DNA of 10,599 nucleotides from Clostridia bacterium (GCA_003562655.1 PWUC01000065.1:1-10599), one strand, 5' to 3'. Counted from the first letter of the stretch, positions 1-9,612 are shown. Program-made: numbers and translations. Notes: generated from the letters alone by a model not told the origin.

Positions 1-816
1 GGTGTCGCGACCAGCAGCACCCGCCTCCGAGCGAAAGCAGGGTGAATAGGCCACAAACCGCATCGGCAGCTCATCACCGCTGACGATCTCGTCGCGGTAC
101 ATATTGGTGACGGGCACCTCTGCAGTAGGCACCAGGAAGTAGCCATATTTCTCAATCATGAACACATCCTCGGCAAACTTGGGGAGCTGCCCCGTGCCGA
201 GCATGCAGTTGCGGTTCACGAGAAAGGGCGGCAGTATCTCCGTGTACCCGTGCCGCTCAACATGTAAGTCCAGCATGAAATTGATCAGGGCTCGCTCGAG
301 ACGAGCACCGTCATCCTTAAGCAGGCTGAACCTCGACCCGGCAATCCTGGCGGCACGCTCAAACTCCAGAATCCCCAGGTCCACGCCGAGATCCCAGTGC
401 GCCTTCGGCGTAAAGGCAAATGACCTGGGCTCGCCCCATCTTTTGACCTCGACATTGTCTTCCTCCCCCACGCCAACGGGGACATCGGGGTGGGGAAGGT
501 TGGGAAGGCGCAGCATTGCATCCTCAATGTTCTGCTGCAGCTCTGACACACTGGCTTCCAGGGTGGATATTCTCTCATTGACCGATCTCACCCGAAGGAT
601 GAGTTCCTCCGCGTCCTCCCCCTTCTGCTTGAGACGGCCAACCTCCCTGGAGGCCTTATTCCGTTCAGCGCGCAAAGTCTCGAGCTCGCGAAGGGCAGTT
701 CTCCAGCTGCCGTCCCACTCCAGCAACTGATCAACGTCCACACCCTCTTCTCCTTTGACCCGCATTGCCTCCTTTACGGCCTCGGGTTCATTGCGAATGC
801 GGTTCATGTCCAACAT
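1..816 (-). CDS. serS: Seryl-tRNA synthetase, N-terminal 272 residues (cut by window edge)
   Basis: Cytoplasmic class II aminoacyl-tRNA synthetase that charges tRNA-Ser with serine. The visible 272 codons begin [17 protein letters not shown], the usual SerRS N-terminus. Residues about 30-100 form the charged, heptad-like antiparallel coiled-coil arm that contacts the tRNA-Ser long variable arm. The catalytic domain starts near residue 130. The serine-binding TAE motif is at 231-233, and class II motif 2 ([12 protein letters not shown]) is at 261-272, exactly at the window edge. About 150 residues, including motif 3, are missing because the gene continues beyond base 1; there is no sign that it is broken. 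The ATG at 816 is chosen because it gives the family N-terminus and follows a GGAGGTG ribosome site with a 6-base spacer. That site lies inside the end of mtnA, so the two genes overlap by 29 bp and are probably translationally coupled. The probable regulator is the serine T-box about 1.8 kb upstream. Confidence 0.97.
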   Translation of the reverse strand, partial: MLDMNRIRNEPEAVKEAMRVKGEEGVDVDQLLEWDGSWRTALRELETLRAERNKASREVGRLKQKGEDAEELILRVRSVNERISTLEASVSELQQNIEDAMLRLPNLPHPDVPVGVGEEDNVEVKRWGEPRSFAFTPKAHWDLGVDLGILEFERAARIAGSRFSLLKDDGARLERALINFMLDLHVERHGYTEILPPFLVNRNCMLGTGQLPKFAEDVFMIEKYGYFLVPTAEVPVTNMYRDEIVSGDELPMRFVAYSPCFRSEAGAAGRDT

Positions 817-1933
817 CTCTGCCACCTCCATCAGGTTCTCTGCCGCGACTCATCCTCTCCAATCCCTCTCGCAGGGGAGGTTCGGCCACACCATTTTCGG
901 TGATCACTGCGCGAATCAAGTCGGCCGGAGTGATGTCAAAGGCGAAATTTGCGGCACTGACCATGTCCGGTGCCGTGGCCTCGCCCATGAACCGGGTGAT
1001 CTCCTCCGCATCTCGCCTCTCCACCACTACGCTGGAACCGTCAGGACTCTCCAGGTCAAGGGTTGAAGTGGGTGCAGCCACATAAAAAGGGACCGAGTTT
1101 TCCCGGGCAGCCAGGGCGAGCTGGTAGGTTCCGATCTTGTTGACTGTATCCCCATTGGCGGCGATCCTGTCTGCGCCCACCACCACCACATCAATATCTC
1201 CCCTCTGCATCAGCATTCCGGCCGCACTGTCCACGATCAGCGTCACCGGAATGCCGTCGCGGATCAGCTCCCACGCGGTGAGCCTTGCTCCCTGAAGATA
1301 GGGCCGGGTCTCAGTGGCGTAGACCTGCACGTTCATGCCGGCCTCGTGGGCGAAGCGGATCACACCGAGGGCCGTGCCGTATCCGCCTGTCGCCAGGGCC
1401 CCGGCATTGCAGTGCGTCAGAACCCGATCTCCATCTCTCAGCAGGCCAGCTCCATGACGGCCAATGCTCCGGTTTGCGCGAATGTCCTCCTCATGTAGCT
1501 CCTGTGCCTTGTCGAGCAGGGCAGAATACAGATCGCCTACCCCGCCCGGGGCATCAACCGTCTGAGCCGCCGTCTCCAGCTGCAGTTTCACCGCCCAGCT
1601 CAGGTTGACGGCCGTTGGGCGGCTGTCGGTGAGGGCGGTCGCCGCTTCCAGCATCCGCTTCATATACGCCTGCCCCTCCAGTGGGGCCATGCGTTCAAGA
1701 CCTTTCTCCGCCTGAAAACCGCACGTCTCCTTTTCCGCGAGTTGCCGGGCTGCCAGCACCATGCCATAGGCAGCAGCGAGCCCCAGCGCTGGGGCTCCCC
1801 TCACCACCATGATCTTTATGGCCTCAGCCACCTCCTCAGGCGTCTCATAGAGGTTCCACTTCTCCTGACGCGGAAGTCGGCGTTGATCCAGAAGATACAG
1901 ACCCTCTGACGTCCATCTCATCGGCGTCAACAT
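788..1933 (-). CDS. mtnA: S-methyl-5-thioribose-1-phosphate isomerase
   Basis: Cytoplasmic enzyme of the eIF2B-alpha/beta/delta-like family. It isomerises 5-methylthioribose-1-phosphate to 5-methylthioribulose-1-phosphate in methylthioadenosine salvage. Homologues can also act on 5-deoxyribose-1-phosphate. Visible motifs are VVRGAPALG (43-51, phosphate-binding region), [18 protein letters not shown] (173-190) with the catalytic cysteine C175, the ATETRP segment (206-211), and [19 protein letters not shown] (252-270) with the catalytic aspartate D255. The length of 381 aa exceeds the usual ~345-350. The extra ~30 residues are a polar C-terminal tail ([18 protein letters not shown]) whose DNA also carries the serS ribosome site and start. 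The ATG overlaps the stop of the upstream aldolase (ATGTTGA, 7 bp) and follows AAAGGAGG by 8 bases. No mtnK, mtnP or other salvage gene is present in the window, so the source of its substrate is not shown. Confidence 0.95.
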   Translation of the reverse strand: MLTPMRWTSEGLYLLDQRRLPRQEKWNLYETPEEVAEAIKIMVVRGAPALGLAAAYGMVLAARQLAEKETCGFQAEKGLERMAPLEGQAYMKRMLEAATALTDSRPTAVNLSWAVKLQLETAAQTVDAPGGVGDLYSALLDKAQELHEEDIRANRSIGRHGAGLLRDGDRVLTHCNAGALATGGYGTALGVIRFAHEAGMNVQVYATETRPYLQGARLTAWELIRDGIPVTLIVDSAAGMLMQRGDIDVVVVGADRIAANGDTVNKIGTYQLALAARENSVPFYVAAPTSTLDLESPDGSSVVVERRDAEEITRFMGEATAPDMVSAANFAFDITPADLIRAVITENGVAEPPLREGLERMSRGREPDGGGRDVGHEPHSQ

Positions 1934-2538
1934 CCATGTAGCCTCCTTTGGCAGGTGGTCAGGTAATCGATCTTTGCTGCAGTCTCGAGAGCCTCAGCGT
2001 TGAAGAGCGCCTGTTGGGGGCTCTGCCCCCAGGTGATGCCGCCGTGTCCCCGCAGGATGAGACCGCCCGCGCCGGAGCTGCGCGCCAGGCCGGCCGCAGC
2101 CCGTGCCAGTTCACAACTGCCCGGCTGCACCGCGGGAACCACCGCCACGGTACCTTCGGGAGCAAGGGAAGAAAACTCCGGCAGGGCGAGGGCTGGCCTC
2201 CATCCGCCCTCCTGTCTTTCTGCCTCTCCTGCCAGGACCGTCCAGACGCCGTGATAGTGCAAGATGGCCACGGCCCGGGGACGAACCCGGTAGAGGGCTG
2301 AATGAAGTCGAACCTCCGACGAGGGCTGATAATCTCCCGTCCCGTCGTGGGGAAACGGCACCATCTGCCGGATGACCAGGTATCCCAGGGACACCCCGGA
2401 GGCGGAGATCATCAGCCCCTGCTCTCCAGCCCGACGGCTGCGCATGCTGATATTGCCCGCAGTCCCAGGCGTGAGCCTCAGGACGTATGCGCGATGGGCC
2501 ACTTCTATGATGTCAGCCATCATGTGATGCTGCTCCAT
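1927..2538 (-). CDS. Class II aldolase/adducin family protein (candidate methylthioribulose-1-phosphate aldolase or MtnB dehydratase)
   Basis: Zinc-dependent class II aldolase/adducin-fold protein of 203 aa. Motifs in order: TPGTAGNIS (23-31, the family [T/S]xGNxS substrate-phosphate loop), SASG (45-48), SSEVRLHSALY (73-83) whose E75 aligns with the catalytic glutamate of L-fuculose-1-phosphate aldolase, the zinc ligand pair HYH (H94, H96), and RGHGGITWG (163-171) supplying the third zinc histidine H165. The next gene is mtnA, whose product, methylthioribulose-1-phosphate, is the expected substrate. Two reactions are possible: dehydration (MtnB, universal methionine salvage) or retro-aldol cleavage to DHAP plus an aldehyde (Ald2 of the DHAP shunt, or 5-deoxyribulose-1-phosphate aldolase). 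The sequence alone does not settle which. The ATG at 2538 is preferred because it follows GAGGAGGAGG by 8 bases. A longer open frame back to a GTG at 2613 would start inside the T-box sequence and translate the terminator, so it is rejected. Confidence 0.85.
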   Translation of the reverse strand: MEQHHMMADIIEVAHRAYVLRLTPGTAGNISMRSRRAGEQGLMISASGVSLGYLVIRQMVPFPHDGTGDYQPSSEVRLHSALYRVRPRAVAILHYHGVWTVLAGEAERQEGGWRPALALPEFSSLAPEGTVAVVPAVQPGSCELARAAAGLARSSGAGGLILRGHGGITWGQSPQQALFNAEALETAAKIDYLTTCQRRLHGC

Positions 2539-2546
2539 GCCTGGAT

Positions 2547-2556
2547 CCTCCTCCTC
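2547..2556 (-). promoter_or_regulatory. Ribosome binding site deciding the aldolase start
   Basis: On the minus strand GAGGAGGAGG stands 8 bases before the ATG at 2538 and just after the T-box terminator U-tract. It fixes the start downstream of the riboswitch rather than at the in-frame GTG inside the T-box motif. Confidence 0.75.
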
Positions 2557-2566
2557 GGCCGGCAAT

Positions 2567-2592
2567 AAAAAAACCCGTCCCCCTAGGGACGA
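2567..2592 (-). terminator. Intrinsic terminator of the T-box leader
   Basis: The minus-strand RNA forms CGUCCC-UAGG-GGGACG (a 6-bp stem with a 4-nt loop, extendable by C-G and U-G pairs), followed by a G and seven U. The 5' half of the stem (CGUCCC) is also the segment that pairs with the GGGG...GCG of the T-box sequence in the antiterminator. The two folds are therefore mutually exclusive, as in canonical T-box attenuators. Confidence 0.9.
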
Positions 2593-2803
2593 GCTGTGTG
2601 CCCGCGGTGCCACCCCGCTTGGTCCGCAAAACTCCGGACCCGTCTTTGGGACTGTATCGGGTCCAACCGTCCGGCTCCAGGCCTTGCCCTAACCGGAACC
2701 TCCCAGGTGGAAAATACCGTTCCGCCGCCACCGGTTCACAGCAACCCGGCTCTCTGTCGGCGCCAGAAAGATACTGCCTGATCAAAGGTGCCTCACGTAT
2801 TGT
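2567..2803 (-). ncRNA. T-box riboswitch leader, probably serine-specific
   Basis: Tandem RNA element that reads uncharged tRNA and permits transcription past a terminator. Stem I (about 2703-2790) carries the distal AGAGAG bulge (2750-2755) and a GUUGCUGUGAAC apical region (2734-2745) typical of the family. The basal helix UCAGG/CCUGG and an AGUA specifier-loop motif are present. The codon preceding the conserved ACC is UCC (2709-2711), a serine codon. Stem II pairs 2670-2674 with 2693-2697, and Stem III pairs GGACCCG (2636-2642) with CGGGTCC (2658-2664). The T-box sequence at 2601-2620 (AAGCGGGGTGGCACCGCGGG) has the bulge UGGC, whose last base C can pair with the G73 discriminator of tRNA-Ser. 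It would not match the A73 expected for tRNA-Met. It regulates the aldolase-mtnA-serS operon. The element type is certain from the motifs; the serine assignment rests on hand folding. Confidence 0.93.
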
Positions 2804-2808
2804 CCTTC

Positions 2809-2837
2809 AATATAGCCGAAACCCAATGAGAATGCAA
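2809..2837 (-). promoter_or_regulatory. Promoter of the T-box/aldolase-mtnA-serS operon
   Basis: The minus strand has TTGCAT at 2832-2837 as a weak -35 element and TATATT at 2809-2814 as a good -10 element, separated by exactly 17 bases. The predicted start near 2802 falls just before Stem I of the T-box. The -35 matches the vegetative sigma consensus poorly, so an activator is possible. Confidence 0.6.
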
Positions 2838-2844
2838 GGGCGCG

Positions 2845-2872
2845 TTTCCCGGGAAAAGTATTTCCCGGGAAA
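2845..2872. repeat. Two identical 12-bp palindromes, TTTCCCGGGAAA
   Basis: TTTCCCGGGAAA occurs at 2845-2856 and again at 2861-2872, separated by 4 bp. Each copy is a perfect palindrome, so the pair is both a direct and an inverted repeat. In RNA the pair could fold into a 12-bp stem with a 4-nt loop, but no U-tract follows on either strand, so a standard intrinsic terminator is unlikely. Its location about 8 bp upstream of the -35 of the T-box promoter and 19 bp after the preceding gene fits a tandem operator. A hairpin ending the gyrA-side transcript is also possible. Confidence 0.6.
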
Positions 2873-2891
2873 TAACTCGCAACCTGTCGAA

Positions 2892-3938
2892 CTATCCGCT
2901 TGATTTCTCACCCGCCCGGAATCGGGCATAGGCTCGCCACACCTCATCCCGGCCCGGTGGGTGAACGGGCATCAGCGTTTCACCACCGCCAGGCAGCCCA
3001 CGCCTCAACATGATGCCACTCTCTTCTGTGACCTCTCCTATGACGCAGGCGGGGATCCCGGCCCGGGTCAGGGCATCAATGACGGCAGCCTCACGGGGCG
3101 CTGCTATGAGGAGAGCTCCACTGGATATCAGGCGCAGGGGGTCAAGATCCATGGCAGCACATATCTCCCGGGTGCAGTCTGAGATGGGGATCTGATCCTC
3201 GTAGATGATCACGCCACACCCGGCTGCGACCATCATCTCATAGACAGCCCCGAGTACGCCTCCCTCCGTAACATCATGCATTGCCCTCGCTCCGGCACCA
3301 GTTGCGACGCGCGCTTCATCAATGATACTGATGTCGCTGCCCATCAGCTCGGCCTCTGAGAGGATCTCCTCGGAGACACCCTGTTGGCGCAGTATGTCCT
3401 CAAAATCTGCGGCGAGAATCGCTGTGCCCTCTATGCCGGCGCTCTTCGTCAGGATGAGCAAATCTCCCTCTTCGCTGGAGGAGCTCAATATCGGCCAGTG
3501 AACTGCACCTTCGAAGGCCTTCCCGACGGCAGTGGCCGAAAGGATGGGCTGAGCGACGTGGGGAACCACCTCGGTGTGCCCTCCAATGATCTCTACCGAC
3601 AACTCCTCCGCCGTCTCATGGGCCTCCCGCATGATCTGCTCGAGATCCGCTGCCGTTGCCTCTGGAGGAAGGATGATGGTGAGCAGCACGCCCACCGGCT
3701 CTCCCCCTGATGCGGCCACATCATTGCAGGAGACGATGATGGCGAGGCGGCCCGCGTCGGATCCGGCGGCCGTTATCGGATCTGTAGACAGGATCACGTG
3801 ACTTGCGCCCAGATCCAATACGCTGGAATCCTCACCAAAGGCCGCAGGGACCACAACCTCCTCGCGCCTGTGGCCCAGGTGCTTCAAGACCAATCCCTTC
3901 AAGATCCGCGGCGGTATCTTGCCCGTCTGCAGGGGCAT
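2892..3938 (-). CDS. AIR-synthase-related (PurM/HypE-superfamily) protein
   Basis: A 348-aa ATP-binding protein of the PurM superfamily (AIR synthase, ThiL, SelD and HypE relatives), predicted cytoplasmic. Visible motifs: FGEDSSVLD (34-42), matching the family G[D/E]D phosphate-binding segment; STDPIT (51-56); CNDVAASGGEPVG (71-83), matching the NDxxxxGxxP core; and IGGHTEV (118-124), the HypE-like variant. The C-terminal half carries KSAGIEGTAILA (165-176), MHDVTEGGVLGAVYEM (220-235) and ISSGALLIAA (271-280). It is not HypE itself, because the tail ends RAGEKSSG without the PRIC-type C-terminal cysteine, and it is not SelD, because the N-terminal Cys/Sec loop is absent. It most resembles the family often labelled only as AIR synthase in Clostridia; the substrate is unknown. 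Its ATG follows GGGGGAGGG and lies 21 bp after the gyrA stop, so cotranscription with gyrBA is likely. Confidence 0.85.
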   Translation of the reverse strand: MPLQTGKIPPRILKGLVLKHLGHRREEVVVPAAFGEDSSVLDLGASHVILSTDPITAAGSDAGRLAIIVSCNDVAASGGEPVGVLLTIILPPEATAADLEQIMREAHETAEELSVEIIGGHTEVVPHVAQPILSATAVGKAFEGAVHWPILSSSSEEGDLLILTKSAGIEGTAILAADFEDILRQQGVSEEILSEAELMGSDISIIDEARVATGAGARAMHDVTEGGVLGAVYEMMVAAGCGVIIYEDQIPISDCTREICAAMDLDPLRLISSGALLIAAPREAAVIDALTRAGIPACVIGEVTEESGIMLRRGLPGGGETLMPVHPPGRDEVWRAYARFRAGEKSSG

Positions 3939-3959
3939 CGGCTTCCCTCCCCCTCAGTC

Positions 3960-6428
3960 TCACTCCACATTCAGTGCATCTTCGTCCTTCTCTGCTCCGT
4001 CTTCACGGGCCACCAGGTGAGCGACCGAGACCACGCGGTCATCTTCTCCCGGCCGCATGACCTTCACCCCCTGGGTGTTTCGTCCCAGGCTGGATATGGA
4101 ATCCACCGAAAAGCGGATTATCACACCCTGGACGGTGACGACCATCAGCTCATTGCCCGGCTTGACCACCTTGACTCCGGCCAGGGACCCGGTCCTGTCA
4201 GTCATCTTTATGGTCTTGAGCCCCTTACCGCCCCGGCCCTGGGTACCGTACTCCTTCATGGACGTCCGTTTGCCGAAGCCCGTCTCCGTTACCACCAGGA
4301 CATCGGCATCGTCGTCGACGATCTCCATGCCGACCACCACATCTCCCTCATCGAGCCGTATTCCGATGACGCCACGGGCATTGCGACCCATGGGGCGAAC
4401 ATCATCTTCGTGGAAGCGGATCGACTGCCCCTCCCGGGTGACCAGCAAGATTTCACGATCACCGTCGGTCATCTTGACGCCTATGAGCTGGTCGCCCTCT
4501 GTGAGGGAAAGGGCGACGAGACCAATCCGTCTGGGAGAGTCCAACTCACCCAGCCTGACTTTCTTCACGTATCCCATCTCTGTGGCCATGAATATGTGTC
4601 CCTTTGCGTCAAAGTCACGCAGGGCAATGACCGCTGTGACTCTCTCCCCTGGCACCAACGGTATCAGGTTTATGACCGCCGTCCCGCGGGAACGCCGCGT
4701 TCCCCCGGGGATCTGATGCGCTCGCAGGCGGTACATCTTCCCGGCATTGGTGAAAAACAGCAGGTAGTGGTGGGTTCCGGTTATGAACATCTGTTCAACG
4801 AAGTCGTCCTCCTTGGTGGTCATCCCGAGAATACCCCGGCCACCCCTGCGCTGACGCCGGTAGGTGTTGACGGGCATCCGCTTCACATAACCCTGATGGC
4901 TGAGCGTCACAACCACATCCTCCTCGGCAATCAGGTCCTCGGTCAGGAGTTCACCCTCCGTGGAGATAATCTGGGTACGCCTCTCATCCCCGAACTTGTC
5001 GGTGATTTCCATCAGCTCGTCCCGGATTATCCCGTAGACGAGACTCTCATCCCCCAGAACTGAGCGATAATAATCGATGGTCTTTAGAATGTCATCGTAC
5101 TCAGCCTGGACCTTCTCACGCTCCAGACCCGTCAGCCGCTGCAGGCGCATTTCGAGGATGGCCTGCGCCTGCCTCTCGCTGAAATCGAAGCCATCGATCA
5201 GACCCTTGCGGGCAATATCGACCGTCTGGCTGGCTCGAATGATGCTTATGACCCGGTCGATCTCATCGAGGGCTCGAAGCAATCCCTCCAGTATGTGGGC
5301 TCGCGCCTCGGCCTTGTCCAGAAGGAAGCGTGTGCGCCTTTCCACGACCTCTTTCTGGTGCTCCAGGTAGTGGCGGATCATATCGTTCAGGGGCATCACC
5401 CGTGGATGATTGCCGACCAGGGCCAGCATAATGATGCCAAAACTGCCCTGCAGGGCCGTGTTCTTATAGAGGTTGTTGAGAATGACGCCGGGATTCCCCG
5501 CCCTCGAGACCTCAATGACCACGCGCATTCCCTCGCGATCACTCTCGTCGCGAAGATCCGTCACTCCCTGGATCTGCTTGTCCCGGACCAGTGCAGCGAT
5601 CTTCTCTATCAGCCTGGCCTTGTTCACCTGGTAGGGAAGCTCGGTTATCACCACCCGGGATTTTCCGCCGGAAAGAGTCTCGATGCGCGCAACGCCCCGA
5701 AGGGTAATGATTCCCCTTCCAGTGGTGTAGGCCTTGTGGATGGCGTCCCTTCCCACGATTACCCCGCCCGTGGGAAAATCTGGACCCGGAACGTAGTCCA
5801 TCAGTTCCTCGGCCGTTATCCCGGGATTGTCGATCATGGCCAGGATGCCCTCGGTGACCTCCCCCAGATTGTGTGGAGGAATATTGGTAGCCATTCCAAC
5901 TGCAATGCCCGAGGATCCATTCACCAACAAGTTGGGGAAGCGGCAGGGGAGCACCATGGGTTCTTTCAGGCTGTCGTCGAAGTTCGGAGCGAAGTCGACA
6001 GTGTCCTTGTCGAGATCCGTTAGGATGTGGGTGGCCATGGCATCCATGCGAACCTCCGTGTAACGCATGGCTGCAGCCGGGTCTCCGTCAATGGAGCCGA
6101 AGTTCCCGTGCCCGTCCACCAGCGGGTATCTCATGTTGAATGCCTGAGCCATCCGCACCACAGTATCATACAGGGCCCTGTCGCCATGCGGATGGTACTT
6201 GCCCATCACCTCACCGACGATGCGGGCCGACTTCAGGTAGGGTTTGTTCGGGGTCAGTCCCATGTCATTCATGGCATACAGAATGCGCCGGTGAACGGGT
6301 TTGAGCCCGTCCCTGACATCAGGAAGAGCCCGGTTGACGATGACGCTCATGGCATAATCGATGTAGCTCTGTTTCATCTCATCCGTCAGGGCTATGTTCA
6401 GAATCTTGCCGTGAGTGAACTCAGCCAC
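3960..6428 (-). CDS. gyrA: DNA gyrase subunit A
   Basis: Breakage-rejoining and DNA-wrapping subunit of the A2B2 type II topoisomerase that introduces negative supercoils. The length, 822 aa, is normal. The winged-helix/tower portion begins [17 protein letters not shown] (34-50). The quinolone-resistance region [19 protein letters not shown] is at 77-95, and the catalytic tyrosine is Y123 in [10 protein letters not shown]. The GyrA box QRRGGRG (526-532) and the following beta-pinwheel repeats identify GyrA rather than ParC. The residue aligned with E. coli Ser83 is Arg84 (AGG at 6177-6179), while the position of Asp87 keeps Asp88. The start is GTG at 6428, preceded by AGGAGGTG with a 6-base spacer, 33 bp after the gyrB stop. 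It is evidently cotranscribed with gyrB. The C-terminus is acidic ([14 protein letters not shown]), as in other GyrA proteins. Confidence 0.98.
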   Translation of the reverse strand: MAEFTHGKILNIALTDEMKQSYIDYAMSVIVNRALPDVRDGLKPVHRRILYAMNDMGLTPNKPYLKSARIVGEVMGKYHPHGDRALYDTVVRMAQAFNMRYPLVDGHGNFGSIDGDPAAAMRYTEVRMDAMATHILTDLDKDTVDFAPNFDDSLKEPMVLPCRFPNLLVNGSSGIAVGMATNIPPHNLGEVTEGILAMIDNPGITAEELMDYVPGPDFPTGGVIVGRDAIHKAYTTGRGIITLRGVARIETLSGGKSRVVITELPYQVNKARLIEKIAALVRDKQIQGVTDLRDESDREGMRVVIEVSRAGNPGVILNNLYKNTALQGSFGIIMLALVGNHPRVMPLNDMIRHYLEHQKEVVERRTRFLLDKAEARAHILEGLLRALDEIDRVISIIRASQTVDIARKGLIDGFDFSERQAQAILEMRLQRLTGLEREKVQAEYDDILKTIDYYRSVLGDESLVYGIIRDELMEITDKFGDERRTQIISTEGELLTEDLIAEEDVVVTLSHQGYVKRMPVNTYRRQRRGGRGILGMTTKEDDFVEQMFITGTHHYLLFFTNAGKMYRLRAHQIPGGTRRSRGTAVINLIPLVPGERVTAVIALRDFDAKGHIFMATEMGYVKKVRLGELDSPRRIGLVALSLTEGDQLIGVKMTDGDREILLVTREGQSIRFHEDDVRPMGRNARGVIGIRLDEGDVVVGMEIVDDDADVLVVTETGFGKRTSMKEYGTQGRGGKGLKTIKMTDRTGSLAGVKVVKPGNELMVVTVQGVIIRFSVDSISSLGRNTQGVKVMRPGEDDRVVSVAHLVAREDGAEKDEDALNVE

Positions 6429-6461
6429 TGGCCACCTCCTGATCCGATCCTGAGCACAGGC

Positions 6462-8734
<2,273 letters not shown>

Positions 8735-9211
8735 TCAGGGCCACTTCGGGCCTGCGAGCGGTGGGCATCTGTCATCCTCTCCACCTGACCGCCCCGGCGG
8801 ACCGTCCATCTCTTGCATCAACGCCTTCACGCGTTCAGAGATCTCGTCACGCACGCGGCGGAAGACTCTCAGCCTTTCCCTTCGCGTACCGACTGCCCTG
8901 GCGGGATCATCCAGCGGCCAGTGTCTGCATTCAACCCCGGGGGGCATCACGGGACAGCTGTCACGTGCATCCCCGCACAGAGTGATCACCAGATCAACAT
9001 CCGCCAGGTCCCGCGGATCGAGGGCCTTTGCACCGGCTGACGACATGTCCACCCCGATCTCTTCCATGACATAAGCTGCCAGGGGATGCACATCCTGTGG
9101 ATGGGTGCCGGCACTTTTTGCACATATTCCGCGCCAGAGCGTGCGGGCCAGATGCTCAGCCATCTGACTCCGGCACGAATTGCCCGTACACAAAAAAAGA
9201 ATCCGCCTCAG
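8735..9211 (-). CDS. arsC: Arsenate reductase, thioredoxin-coupled type (probable CTG start)
   Basis: Cytoplasmic enzyme with a low-molecular-weight tyrosine phosphatase fold that reduces arsenate to arsenite through a cysteine relay regenerated by thioredoxin. With the proposed start the protein is 158 aa and begins MRRILFLCTGNSCRSQMAEH. The P-loop C8-TGNSC-R14 provides the nucleophile. LCGDARDSCPVMPP (78-91) provides C79 and C86, completing the three-cysteine set seen in S. aureus ArsC. HWPLDDPARAVG (97-108) carries the D101 loop. Family length is about 130-140, so the C-terminal PPGRSGGEDDRC tail is extra. The upstream in-frame stop is the arsR TGA. Between it and the P-loop the only possible starts are CTG at 9211, which gives the full beta-1 strand, and TTG at 9193, which deletes that strand and leaves one residue before the catalytic cysteine. 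CTG has a GAGGTG site 7 bases away. No arsenite pump gene is seen in the window. Confidence 0.85.
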   Translation of the reverse strand: MRRILFLCTGNSCRSQMAEHLARTLWRGICAKSAGTHPQDVHPLAAYVMEEIGVDMSSAGAKALDPRDLADVDLVITLCGDARDSCPVMPPGVECRHWPLDDPARAVGTRRERLRVFRRVRDEISERVKALMQEMDGPPGRSGGEDDRCPPLAGPKWP

Positions 9212-9216
9212 ACTTT

Positions 9217-9224
9217 CTCACCTC
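9217..9224 (-). promoter_or_regulatory. Ribosome binding site supporting the arsC CTG start
   Basis: The minus strand reads GAGGTGAG, overlapping the last arsR codons and stop, followed about 7 bases later by CTG. The alternative TTG at 9193 has only a T-run immediately upstream and no purine-rich site at the right distance. Confidence 0.55.
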
Positions 9225-9595
9225 ATCCTGGGCTCCCTCGGACAGTTGTCCAGCGGCTGTTCCATGATGTCACAGTATCGCTTCCACTCCTCGGCCATTG
9301 CACCTGATACCTCTCCCGGGGAAGATAGAAAGTAGGTGGATATCGTATCAAGGGCTCTCTGCAGGTCCTCCTCAAACACCCGGTAAAATATCCAGTTGCC
9401 GTCGCGGCGGGCCGTGGCCAGCCCGGCTTCGCGCAGAACCCGGACCTGCTGAGAGATTGCCGGCTGCGTCAGAGAGAGAATGTGTTCAAGCTCACACACG
9501 CACAGCTCCTCCTGGCTGAGAAGCCGCACCAGCTTCATGCGGGTCTCCCCGCTCAACGCTCGCAGTATCTTGAGGCACTCCTCCAAACGAATCAC
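9218..9595 (-). CDS. arsR: ArsR-family arsenic-responsive repressor
   Basis: Winged-helix metalloregulator of 125 aa that represses ars operons and leaves DNA when As(III) or Sb(III) binds. The inducer motif ELCVCELEHIL (30-40) places C32 and C34 as in E. coli ArsR. The recognition helix-turn-helix is SLTQPAISQQVRVLREAGLA (41-60), followed by the beta-wing RRDGNWIFYRV (63-73). The C-terminal part also has C107 and C117, which could be further metal ligands but are not conserved markers that I know of. The start is a GTG at 9595 with a weak ribosome site. The stop TGA is in the same reading frame as arsC and 6 bases from its CTG, so the two are one transcription unit. It probably binds its own promoter around 9600-9640. 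Confidence 0.92.
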   Translation of the reverse strand: MIRLEECLKILRALSGETRMKLVRLLSQEELCVCELEHILSLTQPAISQQVRVLREAGLATARRDGNWIFYRVFEEDLQRALDTISTYFLSSPGEVSGAMAEEWKRYCDIMEQPLDNCPREPRMR

Positions 9596-9612
9596 CCACC
9601 GTGCCCTACGTT

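Noticed and set aside
2539..2613. In-frame N-terminal extension of the aldolase to a GTG at 2613
   Set aside because: It starts within the T-box consensus and translates the terminator hairpin and U-tract. The ATG at 2538 has a strong ribosome site and gives the normal family length.
2601..2711. Methionine-specific reading of the T-box, suggested by mtnA
   Set aside because: No AUG occurs at the specifier position, and the UGGC bulge does not match an A73 discriminator. UCC plus the downstream serS fit serine.
3798..5063. Long plus-strand open frame (421 codons) and another at 6027-7466
   Set aside because: Both lie antisense to gyrA/gyrB, whose motifs are unambiguous. The predicted proteins show no recognisable domain and reflect high-GC codon bias.
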